From Hymenopus coronatus (taxonomy: Eukaryota > Arthropoda > Insecta > Mantodea > Hymenopodidae), in contig CM060883.1 in assembly GCA_030762935.1 (NCBI GenBank), positions 98,580,501 through 98,644,500 on the forward strand: DNA of 64,000 nucleotides. The letters are read 5' to 3'. Both the position numbers and the translations under genes were made by a program. Positions 12,276-26,139 of this stretch are shown one piece after another (within the stretch, counting starts at the first letter, position 1; each line of letters starts with the position of its first letter). The notes beneath the pieces were generated by a model that made no database searches, was not told where the DNA came from, and saw only the letters and a program-made list of their open reading frames with translations.

Positions 12276-13091
12276 AAAAATCTGATGCGTTCCATTGACA
12301 TCGCTCTAACAAATTATTGTTAAACAGCTTATTCTTTTATGTAGTTTATGATAATCGAGATTACCAGAAATTGTCTTAATTACTTGCTTCCTTGCAAGTA
12401 GAAGGTAATGCAGTAGGCTAAAACGATAGTCAAATGTTTTAAAAGCCGGTTGCCATATGGTTGAAATCCGTTTCTATGCAGGGGCAGGAATTGACAAATT
12501 TCCCTGTGAGAAAAGTTTAAGGTATTTTAAATCGGAAACAAATAACAAGGAATACCTAAAAAAACGGTCAACTACACCGAAAAAAAAAAAAAACTAATAT
12601 GACTTAAATTATTTTAAGGAGATCTACGTTTTTTATTTAGTAAGTTTTTTGTTTTTTTCTTACGGTTTACAAGTTACGCAATATTCAACAAGTCATCCAG
12701 AATAAAGAGGTCTTTAGAGGTTATTCCCAGAAAATTCAAGACATACATTTTGTTTGCCATGTATATGTCTTTAATATACGGTATTTTAATCAAAATTGTT
12801 GGAGCCATTTTTGAGAAAATCAAGATTTTCGATTTCTTTCCCATTTAAAGGGCACTTTAAGTTTCTTCAAAATCTTCGTGTCGCATCCCTGGAAGATACT
12901 AAATTTAAATACCAAGTTTGGTATTCTTTTTTGAGTTATCATGTTCACAGACACACACGGACCTTTTTCTAAAAATGAGCTTTTTTGTCACAGGGGATCT
13001 CAAAACATGCATTTCAAATGAAATCTCTGTATTGAATTTTGGGATGGAATGTAATACCTTCTCATACACTGTACGTGTAGAGAAAGTAAAA
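12276..13091 (-). mobile_element. Family A copy 7, near full length
   Basis: From AAAAATCTGATGCGTTCC to GTAGAGAAAGTAAAA, 816 bp, with the usual TCTTCGTGTCGCATCCCTGG and GGGATCTCAAAACATGC segments. A homopolymer A run lies near 12579-12592. Non-coding. Confidence 0.75.
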
Positions 13092-13189
13092 CTTAAACCA
13101 CCAAAATCAATTTGAAATACACACACTGACCTATCACAGTGCTTGCTCGTTTCGCTCGCATGCTTTAGTGGAAATGAACACCTTAGTAG

Positions 13190-14065
13190 AAAAATCAGAC
13201 ATGACTTTCTCTGCTATCTGTAACAAATTATTGTTAGACAGCTTATTCTTCTATCTACTTCATTGAGATAAACATTAGCAGAGAGGGTCTTTTGGTTCCT
13301 TTATAAGTAGAAGGAAAATAAGTGAATATATTAGGCTAAACTGAAAGTCACATAAAATAAGAACTATAGCTTTCCTGGCGACGTGTTAATTCAAAATCTT
13401 CTCGGGCTTCTAGCCAAGTTATTACCTGGCTAGAAGCCCGAGAAGATTTTGAATGAAAGTCACATGTTTTAAAAGCTGTTTGCCATGTGCTTGAAATCTA
13501 TTTCTTTCAATTACCAGGACATGAGAAATTCCGGTGTGTAAAATGTTTAAGTACTTTAAAACTGAAACCAGTAACAAGAAATATGTCAAAAATCGTCAAC
13601 TCTACGAAAATAATCTGTACGATATAAATTAAATGTTTTAACTTTAAATACTTTCTCTATCTCCCACGGTTCAGCAGTTACGCAAAATTAAGCATAATTC
13701 ACCCAGAATAAACATGTCTTCAGCGGCCATTCCCTGAAAATTTAACATATATGTTTTATTTGTGATGTAAATATCTTTCATATACGATATTTTAATCAAA
13801 ATCGTTAGCCATTTCTGAGTAACTCAAAATTTTCGTATCGCTTCCCTGGAAGATACCAACTCAAATGCTAAGTTTGGTATTTTACCAACTTTTCGTTTTT
13901 TGAATGAAGCGTGCTCACAGACACACCGATACAAGGATACACTTAGGAACGTTTTTCTATTTTTGATACATAGGACACTAAAACCTATATTTTTGTTTGA
14001 AATCTCGGTATCCAATTTTTGGGTGCAATGCAATAGGTAGATAGCAGGTGTAGAGAAAGTAAAAA
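13190..14065 (-). mobile_element. Family A copy 8, whose end is the first unit of satellite 2
   Basis: Starts AAAAATCAGACATGACTTTC and ends CAATTTTTGGGTGCAATGC, then AATAGGTAGATAGC, then GTAGAGAAAGTAAAAA. In other copies the terminal segment reads ATTTTTGGGTGCAATGC, a palindrome, then GTAGAGAAAGTAAAAA. From 14013 onward this terminal 50 bp plus 40 bp of flank is tandemly repeated for 17.7 kb. A 100-bp hairpin element is inserted at 13354-13453. Confidence 0.8.
13354..13453. mobile_element. 100-bp hairpin insertion with 12-bp target-site duplication
   Basis: A perfect 27-bp inverted repeat (13390-13416 and 13427-13453, core TCTCGGGCTTCTAGCCA) surrounds a 10-base loop and lies at one end of a 100-bp insertion. 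The insertion is flanked by TGAAAGTCACAT at 13342-13353 and 13454-13465. The interrupted sequence reads on as normal Family A sequence. A 12-bp duplication and a terminal hairpin fit a 5'-truncated retroelement tail or a small foldback element. I do not recognise the family. Confidence 0.75.
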
Positions 14066-16409
14066 TGCCACACCTCGCCAGCACTGCTTCGCTCTGTTCT
14101 GCAATATTTTGGGTGCAATGCAATAGGTACCTAGCAGGTGTAGAGAAAGTAAAAATGCCACAACTCCCCAGCACTGCTTCGCTCTGTTCTGCAATATTTT
14201 GGGTGCAATGCTAGCAGGTGTAGAGAAAGTAAAAATGCCACACCTTCCCAGCACTGCTTCGCTCTGTTCTACAATATTTTGGGTGCAATGCAATAGGTAG
14301 CTAGCAGGTGTAGACAAAGTAAAAATGCCACACCTCCCCAGCACTGCTTCGCTCTGTTCTACAATATTTTGGGTGCAATGCAACAGGTAGCTAGCAGGTG
14401 TAGAGAAAGTAAAAATGCCACACCTCCCCAGCACTGCTTCGCTCTGTTCTACAATATTTTGGGTGCAATGCAATAGGTAGCTAGCAGGTGTAGAGAAAGT
14501 AAAAATGCCACAACTCCCCAGCACTGCTTCGCTCTGTTCTACAATATTTTGGGGGCAATGCAATAGGTAGCTAGCAGGTGTAGAGAAAGTAAAAATTCCA
14601 CACCTCCCCAGCACTGCTTCGCTCTGTTCTACAATATTTTGGGTGCAATGCAATAGGTAGCTAGCAGCTGTAGAGAAAGTAAAAATTCTACACCTCCCCA
14701 GCACTGCTTCGCTCCGTTCTACAATATTTTGGGTGCAATGCAATAGGTAGCTAGGAGGTGTAGAGAAAGTAAAAATGCCACACCTCCCCAGCACTCCTTC
14801 GCTCTGTTCTACAATATTTTGGGTGCAATGCAATAGGTAGCTAGCAGGTGTAGAGAAAGTAAAAATGCCACACCTCCCCAGCACTGCTTCGCTCTGTTCT
14901 ACAATATTTTGGGTGCAATGCTAGCAGGTGTAGAGAAAGTAAAAATGCCACAACTCCCCAGCACTCCTTTGCTCTGTTCTACAATATTTTGGGGGCAATG
15001 CAATAGGTAGCTAGCAGGTGTAGAGAACGTAAAAATTCCACACCTCCCCAGCACTGCTTCGCTCTGTTCTACAATATTTTGGGTGCAATGCAATAGGTAG
15101 CTAGCAGGTGTAGTGAAAGAAAAAATGCCACACCTCCCCAGCACTGCTTCGCTCTGTTCTAAAATATTTGGGGTGCAATAGGTAGCTAGCAGGTGTAGCG
15201 AAAGTAAAAATGCTGCACCTCCCCAGCACTGCTTCGCTCTGTTCTGCAATATTTTGGGTGCAATGCTAGCAGGTGTAGAGAAAATAAAAATGCCACACCT
15301 CCCCAGCACTACTTCGCTCTGTTCTGCAATATTTTGGGTGCAATGCTAGCAGGTGTAGAGAAAATAAAAATGCCACATCTCCCCAGCACTGCTTCGTTCT
15401 GTTCTACAATATTTTGGGGGCAATGCTAGCAGCTATAGAGAAAGTAAAAATGCCACGCCTCCGCAGCACTGCTTCGCTCTGTTCTACAATATTTTGGGTG
15501 CAATGCAATAGGTACCTAGCAGCTGTAGAGAAAGTAAAAATGCCACAACTCCCCAGCACTGCTTTGCTCTGTTCTACAATATTTTGGGTGCAATGCTAGC
15601 AGGTATAGAGAAAGTAAAAATGCCACACATCCCCAGCACTGCCTCGCTCTGTTCTACAATATTTTGGATGCAATGCTAGCAGGTGTAGAGAAAGTAAAAA
15701 TGCCACACCTCCCCAGCACTGCTTCGCTCTGTTCTACAATATTTTGGGTGCAATGCAATAGGTAGCTAGCAGGTGTAGAGAAAGTAAACATGCCACACCT
15801 CCCCAGCACTGCTTCGCTCTGTTCTACAATATTTTGGGTGCAATGCTAGCAGGTGTAGAGAAAGTAAAAATGCCACACCTCCCCAGCACTGCTTCGCTCT
15901 GTTCTGCAATATTTTGGGTGCAATGCTAGCAGGTGTAGAGAAAATAAAAATGCCACACCTCCCTAGCACTGCTTCGCTCTGTTCTGCAATATTTTGGGTG
16001 CAATGCTAGCACGTGTAGAGAAAGTAAAAATGCCACATCTCCCCAGCACTGCTTCGCTCTGTTCTACAATATTTTCGGTGCAATGCTAGCAGGTGTAGAG
16101 AAATTAAAAATGCCACACCTCCCCAGCACTGCTTCGCTCTGTTCTACAATATATTGGGTGCAATGCAATAGGTAGCCAGCAGGTGTAGAGAAAGTAAAAA
16201 TGCCACACCTCCCCAGCACTCCTTCGCTCTGTTCTACAATGTTTTGGGTGCAATGCAATAGGTAGCTAGCAGGTGTAGAGAAAGTAAAAATGACACGCCT
16301 CCTCAGCACTGCTTCGCTCTGTTCTACAATATTTTGGGTGCAATGCAATAGGTAGCTAGCAGGTGTAGAGAATGTAAAAATGCCACACCTCCCCAGCACT
16401 GCTTCGCTC

Positions 16410-19400
16410 TGTTCTACAATATTTTGGGTGCAATGCTAGCAGGTGTAGAGAAAGTAAAAATGCCACACCTCCCCAGCGCTGCTTCGCTCTGTTCTACAAT
16501 ATTTTGGGTGCAATGCAATAAGTAGCTAGCAGGTGTAGAGAAAGTAAAAATGCCAAACCTCCCCAGCACTGCTTCGCTCTGTTCTACAATATTTTGGGTG
16601 CAATGCAATAGTTAGCTAGCAAGTGTAGAGAAACTAAAAATGCCAAACCTCCCCAGCACTGCTTCGCTCTGTTCTACAATATTTTGGGTGCAATGCAATA
16701 GGTAGCTAGCAGGTGTAGAGAAAGTAAAAATGCCACAACTCCCCAGCACTGCTTCGCTCTGTTCTACAATATTTTGGGTGCAATGCTAGCAGGTATAGAG
16801 AAAGTAAAAATGCCACACCTCCCCAGCACTGCTTCGCTCTGTTCTACAATATTTTGGGTGCAATGCAATAGGTAGCTAGCAGGTGTAGAGAAAGTAAAAA
16901 TGCCACACCTCCCCAGCACTGCTTCGCTCCGTTCTACAATATTTTGGGTGCAATGCAATAGGTAGCTAGCAGGTGTAGAGAAAGAAAAAATGCCACACCT
17001 CCCCAGCACTGCTTCACTCTGTTCTGCAATATTTTGGGTGTAATGCTAGCAGGTGTAGAGAAAGTAAAAATGCCACGCCTCCCCAGCACTGCTTCGCTCT
17101 GTTCTACAATATTTTGGGTGCAATGCAATAGGTAGCTAGCAGGTGTAGAGAATGTAAAAATGCCACACCTCCCCAGTACTGCTTCGCTCTGTTCTGCAAT
17201 ATTTTGGGTGCAATGCTAGCAGGTGTAGAGAAAGTAAAAATGCCACACCTCCCCAGCACTGCTTCGCTCTGTTCTACAATATTTTGGGTTAAATGCTAGC
17301 AGGTGTAGAGAAAGTAAAAATGCCACACCTCCCCAGCACTGCTTTGCTCAGTTCTGCAACATTTTGGGTGCAATGCAATAGGTAGCTAGCAGGTGTATAG
17401 AAAGTAAAAATTCCACACCTCCCCAGCACTGCTTCGCTCTGTTCTACAATATTTTGGGTGCAATGCAATAGGTAGCTAGCACGTGTAGAGAAAGTAAAAA
17501 TGCCACATCTCCCCAGCACTGCTTCGCTCTGTTCTACAATATTTTGGGTGCAATGCTAGCAGGTGTAGAGAAAGTAAATATGCCACACCTCCCCAGCACT
17601 CCTTCGCTCTGTTATACAATGTTTTGGGTGCAATGCAATAGGTAGCTAGCAGGTGTAGAGAAAGCAAAAATGCCACACCTCCCCAGCACTGCTTCGCTCT
17701 GTTCTACAATATTATGGGTGCAATTCTAGCAGGTGTAGAGAAAGTAAAAATGCCACACCTCCCCAGCACTGCTTCGCTCTGTTCTACAATGTTTTGGGTG
17801 CAATGCTAGCAGGTGTAGAGAAAGTAAAAATACCACATCTCCCCAGCACTGCTTCGCTCTGTTCTACAATGTTTTGGGTGCAATACTAGCAGGTGTAGAG
17901 AAAGTAAAAATGCCACATCTCCCCAGCACTGCTTCGCTCTGTTCTACAATGTTTTGGGTGCAATGCAGTAGGTAGCTAGCAGGTGTAGAGAAAGTGAAAA
18001 TGCCACACCTCCCCAGCACTGCTTCGCTCTGTTCTGCAATATTTTGTGTGCAATGCTAGCAGGTGTAGAGAAAGTAAGAATGCCACACCTCCCCAGCACT
18101 GCTTCGCTCTGTTCTACAATATTTTGGGTGCAATGCAATAGGTAGCTAGCAGGTGTAGACAAAGTAAAAATGCCACACCTCCCCAGCACTGCTTCGCTCT
18201 GTTCTACAATATTTTGGGTGCAATGCAACAGGTAGCTAGCAGGTGTAGAGAAAGTAAAAATGCCACACCTCCCCAGCACTGCTTCGCTCTGTTCTACAAT
18301 ATTTTGGGTGCAATGCAATAGGTAGCTAGCAGGTGTAGAGAAAGTAAAAATGCCACAACTCCCCAGCACTGCTTCGCTCTGTTCTACAATATTTTGGGGG
18401 CAATGCAATAGGTAGCTAGCAGGTGTAGAGAAAGTAAAAATTCCACACCTCCCCAGCACTGCTTCGCTCTGTTCTACAATATTTTGGGTGCAATGCAATA
18501 GGTAGCTAGCAGGTATAGAGAAAGTAAAAATGCCACACCTCCCCAGCACTGCTTCGCTCTGTTCTACAATATTATGGGTGCAATGCAATAGGTAGCTAGC
18601 AGGTGTAGAGAAAGTAAAAATGCCACACCTCCCCAGCACTGCTTCGCTCTTCTGCAACATTTTGGGTGCAATGGAATAGGTAGCTAGCAGGTGTAGAGAA
18701 AGTAAAAATTCCACATCTCCCCATAACTGCTTCGCTCTGTTCTACAATATTTTGGGTGCAAAGCAATAGGTAGCTAGCAGGTGTAGAGAAAGAAAAAATG
18801 CCACACCTCCCTAGCACTGCTTCCCTCTGTTCTGCAATATTTTGGGTGCAATGCTAGCAGGTGTAGAGGAAGTAAAAATGCCACGCCTCCCCAGCACTGC
18901 TTCGCTCTGTTCTACAATATTTTGGGTGCAATGCAATAGGTAGCTAGCAGGTGTAGAGAAAGTAAAATTGCCACACCTCCCCAGCACTGCTTCGCTCTGT
19001 TCTACAATGTTTTGGGTGCAATGCTAGCAGATGTAGAGAAAGTAAAAATGCCACACCTCCCCAGCACTGCTTCCCTCTGTTCTACAATATTTTGGGTGCA
19101 ATGCAATAGGTAGCTAGCAGGTGTAGAGAAAGTAAAATTGCCACACCTCCCCAGCACTGCTTCGCTCTGTCCTGCAATATTTTGGATGCAATGCTATCAG
19201 GTGAGGAGAAAGTAAAAATGCCACACATCCCCTGCACTGCTTCGCTCTGTTCTGGAATACTTTGCGTACAATGCTAGCAGGTGTAGCGAAAGTAAAAATG
19301 CCACACCTCCCTAGCACTGCTTCGCTCTGTTCTGCAATATTTTGGGTGCAATGCCAGCAGGTGTAGAGAAAGTAAAAATGCCACACCTCCCCAGCACTGC

Positions 19401-22400
19401 TTCGCTCTGTTCTACAATATTTCGGTTGCAATAGGTAGCTAGCAGGTGTAGCGAAAGTAAAAATGCCACATCTCCCCAGCATTGCTTAGCTCTGTTCTGC
19501 AATATTTTGGGTGCAATGCTAGCAGGTGTAGAGAAAATAAAAATGCCACACCTCCCCAGCACTGCTTCGTTCTGTTCTACAATATTTTGGAGGCAATGCT
19601 AGCAGGTATAGAGAAAGTAAAAATGCCACGCCTCCGCAGCACTGCTTCGCTCTGTTCTACAATATTTTGGGTGCAATGCAATAGGTAGCTAGCAGGTGTA
19701 GAGAAAGTAAAAATGCCACAACTCCCCAGAACTGCTTCGCTCTGTTCTGCAACATTTTGGGTGCAATGCAATAGGTAGCTAGCGGGTGTAGAGAAAGTAA
19801 AAATGCCACACCTCCCCAGCACTGCTTAGCTCTGTTCTACAATGTTTTGGGTGCAATGCTAGCAGGTGTAGAGAAAGTAAAAATGCCACACCTCCCCAGC
19901 ACTGCTTCGCTCTGTTGTGCAATATTTTGGATGCAATGCTAGCAGGTGTAGAGAAAGTAAACATGCCACACCTTCCCAGCACTGCTTCGCTCTGTTCTGC
20001 AATATTTTGGGTGCAATGCTAGCAGGTGTAGAGAAAGTAAAAATGCCACACCTCCGCAGCACTCCTTCGCTCTGTTCTACAATGTTTTGGGTGCAATGCA
20101 ATAGGTAGCTAGCAGGTGTAGAGAAAGTAAAAATGCCACACCTCCCCAGCACTGCTTTGCTCTGTTCTACAATATTTTGGGGGCAATGCAATAGGTAGCT
20201 AGCAGGTGTAGAGAAGGTAAAAATTCCACACCTCCCCAGCACTGCTTCACTCTGTTCTACAATATTTTGGGTGCAATGCAATAGGTAGCTAGCAGATGTA
20301 GAGAAAGAAAAAATGCCACACCTTCCCAGCACTGCTTCGCTCTGTTCTACAATATTTCGGGTGCAATAGGTTGCTAGCAGGTGTAGCGAAAGTAAAAATG
20401 CCACACCTCCCCAGCACTGCTTCGCTCTGTTCTGCAATATTTTGGGTGCAATGCTAGCAGGTGTAGAGAAAGTAAAAATGCCACACCTCCCCAGCACTGC
20501 TTTGCTCTGTTCTGCAACATTTTGGGTGCAATGCAATAGTACCTAGCAGGTGTAGAGAAAGTAAAAATGCCACACCTCCCCAGCACTGCTTCGCTCTGTT
20601 CTGCAACATTTTGGGTGCAATGCAATAGGTAGCTAGCAGGTGTAGAGAAAGTAAAAATTCCACACCTCCCCAGCACTCCTTCGCACTGTTCTACAATGTT
20701 TTGGGTGCAATGCAATAGGTAGCTAGCAGGTGTAGAGAAAGTAAAAATGCCACACCTCCCCAGCACTGCTTCGCTCTGTTCTGGAGTATTTTGGGTGCAA
20801 TGCTAGCAGGTGTAGAGAAAGTAAAAATGCCACACCTCCCCAGCACTGCTTCGCTCTGTTCTACTATGTTTTGGGTGCAATGCTAGCAGGTGTAGAGAAA
20901 GTAAAAATGCCACACCTCCCCAGCACTGCTTTGCTCTGTTCTACAATATTTTGGGTGCAATGCTAGCAGGTGTAGAGAAAGTAAAAATGCCACACCTCCC
21001 CAGCGCTGCTTCGCTCTGTTCTACAATATTTTGGGTGCAATGCAATAAGTAGCTAGCAGGTGTAGAGAAAGTAAAAATGCCAAACCTCCCCAGCACTGCT
21101 TCGCTCTGTTCTACAATATTTTGGGTGCAATGCAATAGGTAGCTAGCAAGTGTAGAGAAACTAAAAATGCCAAACCTCCCCAGCACTGCTTCGCTCTGTT
21201 CTACAATATTTTGGGTGCAATGCAATAGGTAGCTAGCAGGTGTAGAGAAAGTAAAAATGCCACAACTCCCCAGCACTGCTTCGCTCTGTTCTACAATATT
21301 TTGGGTGCAATGCTAGCAGGTATAGAGAAAGTAAAAATGCCACACCTCCCCAGCACTGCTTCGCTCTGTTCTACAATATTTTGGGTGCAATGCAATAGGT
21401 AGCTAGCAGGTGTAGAGAAAGTAAAAATGCCACACCTCCCCAGCACTGCTTCGCTCCGTTCTACAATATTTTGGGTGCAATGCAATAGGTAGCTAGCAGG
21501 TGTAGAGAAAGAAAAAATGCCACACCTCCCCAGCACTGCTTCACTCTGTTCTGCAATATTTTGGGTGTAATGCTAGCAGGTGTAGAGAAAGTAAAAATGC
21601 CACGCCTCCCCAGCACTGCTTCGCTCTGTTCTACAATATTTTGGGTGCAATGCAATAGGTAGCTAGCAGGTGTAGAGAATGTAAAAATGCCACACCTCCC
21701 CAGTACTGCTTCGCTCTGTTCTGCAATATTTTGGGTGCAATGCTAGCAGGTGTAGAGAAAGTAAAAATGCCACACCTCCCCAGCACTGCTTCGCTCTGTT
21801 CTACAATAATTCTGGTATAATGCTAGCAGGTGTAGAGAAAGTAAAAATGCCACACCTCCCCAGCACTGCTTTGCTCAGTTCTGCAACATTTTGGGTGCAA
21901 TGCAATAGGTAGCTAGCAGGTGTATAGAAAGTAAAAATTCCACACCTCCCCAGCACTGCTTCGCTCTGTTCTACAATATTTTGGGTGCAATGCAATAGGT
22001 AGCTAGCACGTGTAGAGAAAGTAAAAATGCCACATCTCCCCAGCACTGCTTCGCTCTGTTCTACAATATTTTGGGTGCAATGCTAGCAGGTGTAGAGAAA
22101 GTAAATATGCCACACCTCCCCAGCACTCCTTCGCTCTGTTATACAATGTTTTGGGTGCAATGCAATAGGTAGCTAGCAGGTGTAGAGAAAGTAAAAATGC
22201 CACACCTCCCCAGCACTGCTTCGCTCTGTTCTACAATATTATGGGTGCAATTCTAGCAGGTGTAGAGAAAGTAAAAATGCCACACCTCCCCAGCACTGCT
22301 TCGCTCTGTTCTACAATGTTTTGGGTGCAATGCTAGCAGGTGTAGAGAAAGTAAAAATACCACATCTCCCCAGCACTGCTTCGCTCTGTTCTACAATGTT

Positions 22401-25400
22401 TTGGGTGCAATACTAGCAGGTGTAGAGAAAGTAAAAATGCCACATCTCCCCAGCACTGCTTCGCTCTGTTCTACAATGTTTTGGGTGCAATGCAATAGGT
22501 AGCTAGCAGGTGTAGAGAAAGTGAAAATGCCACACCTCCCCAGCACTGCTTCGCTCTGTTCTGCAATATTTTGTGTGCAATGCTAGCAGGTGTAGAGAAA
22601 GTAAGAATGCCACACCTCCCCAGCACTGCTTCGCTCTGTTCTACAATATTTTGGGTGCAATGCAATAGGTAGCTAGCAGGTGTAGACAAAGTAAAAATGC
22701 CACACCTCCCCAGCACTGCTTCGCTCTGTTCTACAATATTTTGGGTGCAATGCAACAGGTAGCTAGCAGGTGTAGAGAAAGTAAAAATGCCACACCTCCC
22801 CAGCACTGCTTCGCTCTGTTCTACAATATTTTGGGTGCAATGCAATAGGTAGCTAGCAGGTGTAGAGGAAGTAAAAATGCCACAACTCCCCAGCACTGCT
22901 TCGCTCTGTTCTACAATATTTTGGGGGCAATGCAATAGGTAGCTAGCAGGTGTAGAGAAAGTAAAAATTCCACACCTCCCCAGCACTGCTTCGCTCTGTT
23001 CTACAATATTTTGGGTGCAATGCAATAGGTAGCTAGCAGGTATAGAGAAAGTAAAAATGCCACACCTCCCCAGCACTGCTTCGCTCTGTTCTACAATATT
23101 ATGGGTGCAATGCAATAGGTAGCTAGCAGGTGTAGAGAAAGTAAAAATGCCACACCTCCCCAGCACTGCTTCGCTCTTCTGCAACATTTTGGGTGCAATG
23201 GAATAGGTAGCTAGCAGGTGTAGAGAAAGTAAAAATTCCACATCTCCCCATAACTGCTTCGCTCTGTTCTACAATATTTTGGGTGCAAAGCAATAGGTAG
23301 CTAGCAGGTGTAGAGAAAGAAAAAATGCCACACCTCCCTAGCACTGCTTCCCTCTGTTCTGCAATATTTTGGGTGCAATGCTAGCAGGTGTAGAGGAAGT
23401 AAAAATGCCACGCCTCCCCAGCACTGCTTCGCTCTGTTCTACAATATTTTGGGTGCAATGCAATAGGTAGCTAGCAGGTGTAGAGAAAGTAAAATTGCCA
23501 CACCTCCCCAGCACTGCTTCGCTCTGTTCTACAATGTTTTGGGTGCAATGCTAGCAGGTGTAGAGAAAGTAAAAATGCCACACCTCCCCAGCACTGCTTC
23601 CCTCTGTTCTACAATATTTTGGGTGCAATGCAATAGGTAGCTAGCAGGTGTAGAGAAAGTAAAATTGCCACACCTCCCCAGCACTGCTTCGCTCTGTCCT
23701 GCAATATTTTGGATGCAATGCTATCAGGTGAGGAGAAAGTAAAAATGCCACACATCCCCTGCACTGCTTCGCTCTGTTCTGGAATACTTTGCGTACAATG
23801 CTAGCAGGTGTAGCGAAAGTAAAAATGCCACACCTCCCTAGCACTGCTTCGCTCTGTTCTGCAATATTTTGGGTGCAATGCCAGCAGGTGTAGAGAAAGT
23901 AAAAATGCCACACCTCCCCAGCACTGCTTCGCTCTGTTCTACAATATTTCGGTTGCAATAGGTAGCTAGCAGGTGTAGCGAAAGTAAAAATGCCACATCT
24001 CCCCAGCATTGCTTAGCTCTGTTCTGCAATATTTTGGGTGCAATGCTAGCAGGTGTAGAGAAAATAAAAATGCCACACCTCCCCAGCACTGCTTCGTTCT
24101 GTTCTACAATATTTTGGGGGCAATGCTAGCAGGTATAGAGAAAGTAAAAATGCCACGCCTCCGCAGCACTGCTTCGCTCTGTTCTACAATATTTTGGGTG
24201 CAATGCAATAGGTAGCTAGCAGGTGTAGAGAAAGTAAAAATGCCACAACTCCCCAGAACTGCTTCGCTCTGTTCTGCAACATTTTGGGTGCAATGCAATA
24301 GGTAGCTAGCAGGTGTAGAGAAAGTAAAAATGCCACACCTCCCCAGCACTGCTTAGCTCTGTTCTACAATGTTTTGGGTGCAATGCTAGCAGGTGTAGAG
24401 AAAGTAAAAATGCCACACCTCCCCAGCACTGCTTCGCTCTGTTGTGCAATATTTTGGATGCAATGCTAGCAGGTGTAGAGAAAGTAAACATGCCACACCT
24501 TCCCAGCACTGCTTCGCTCTGTTCTGCAATATTTTGGGTGCAATGCTAGCAGGTGTAGAGAAAGTAAAAATGCCACACCTCCGCAGCACTCCTTCGCTCT
24601 GTTCTACAATGTTTTGGGTGCAATGCAATAGGTAGCTAGCAGGTGTAGAGAAAGTAAAAATGCCACACCTCCCCAGCACTGCTTTGCTCTGTTCTACAAT
24701 ATTTTGGGGGCAATGCAATAGGTAGCTAGCAGGTGTAGAGAAGGTAAAAATTCCACACCTCCCCAGCACTGCTTCACTCTGTTCTACAATATTTTGGGTG
24801 CAATGCAATAGGTAGCTAGCAGATGTAGAGAAAGAAAAAATGCCACACCTTCCCAGCACTGCTTCGCTCTGTTCTACAATATTTCGGGTGCAATAGGTTG
24901 CTAGCAGGTGTAGCGAAAGTAAAAATGCCACACCTCCCCAGCACTGCTTCGCTCTGTTCTGCAATATTTTGGGTGCAATGCTAGCAGGTGTAGAGAAAGT
25001 AAAAATGCCACACCTCCCCAGCACTGCTTTGCTCTGTTCTGCAACATTTTGGGTGCAATGCAATAGTACCTAGCAGGTGTAGAGAAAGTAAAAATGCCAC
25101 ACCTCCCCAGCACTGCTTCGCTCTGTTCTGCAACATTTTGGGTGCAATGCAATAGGTAGCTAGCAGGTGTAGAGAAAGTAAAAATTCCACACCTCCCCAG
25201 CACTCCTTCGCACTGTTCTACAATGTTTTGGGTGCAATGCAATAGGTAGCTAGCAGGTGTAGAGAAAGTAAAAATGCCACACCTCCCCAGCACTGCTTCG
25301 CTCTGTTCTGGAGTATTTTGGGTGCAATGCTAGCAGGTGTAGAGAAAGTAAAAATGCCACACCTCCCCAGCACTGCTTCGCTCTGTTCTACTATGTTTTG

Positions 25401-25473
25401 GGTGCAATGCTAGCAGGTGTAGAGAAAGTAAAAATGCCACACCTCCCCAGCACTGCTTTGCTCTGTTCTACAA
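16410..25473. repeat. 4,527-bp tandem duplication inside satellite 2
   Basis: 16410-20946 and 20937-25473 carry the same long series of unit variants at a constant offset of 4527. For example, CAGCGCT occurs at 16474 and 21001, and the reading-frame sequence of 17944-18714 recurs at 22471-23241. Only a handful of single-base differences are visible. Part of the same block (about 14221-14760) also recurs at 18061-18600 (offset 3840). It is a recent segmental duplication or an assembly duplication. Confidence 0.85.
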
Positions 25474-26139
25474 TGTTTTGGGTGCAATGCTAGCAGGTGT
25501 AGTGAAAGTAAAAATGCCACAGCTCCCCAGCACTGCTTCGCTCTGTTCTACAATGTTTTGTGTGCAATGCAATAGGTAGCTAGCAGGTGCAGAGAAAGTA
25601 AAAATGCCACATCTCCCCAGCACTGCTTCGCTCTGTTCTACAATGTTTTGGTGCAATGCTAGCAGGTGTAGAGAAAGTAAAAATGCCACACCTCCCCCAG
25701 CACTGCTTCGCTCTGTTCTGCAATATTTTGGGTGCAATGCTACTGGTGTAGAGAAATTAAAAATTCCACACCTCCCCAGCACTGCTTCGCTCTGTTCTAC
25801 AATGTCTTGGGTGCAATGCTAGCAGGTGTGCAGTTAGTAAAAATGCCACATCATCCCAGCACTGCTTCGCTCTGTTCTACAATGTTTTGGGTGCAGTGCT
25901 AGCAGGTGTAGAGAAAGTAAAAATGCCACATCTCCCCGGCACTGCTTCGCTCTGTTCTACAATGTTTTGGGTGCAATGCTAGCAGGTGTAGGGAAAGCAA
26001 AAAAGCCACATCTCCCCAGCACTGCTTCGCTCTGTTCTACAATGTTTTGGGTGCAATGCTAGCAGGTGTAGAGAAAGTAAAAATGCCACACCTCCCCAGC
26101 ACTGCTTCGCTCTGTTCTACAATATTTTGGATGCAATGC

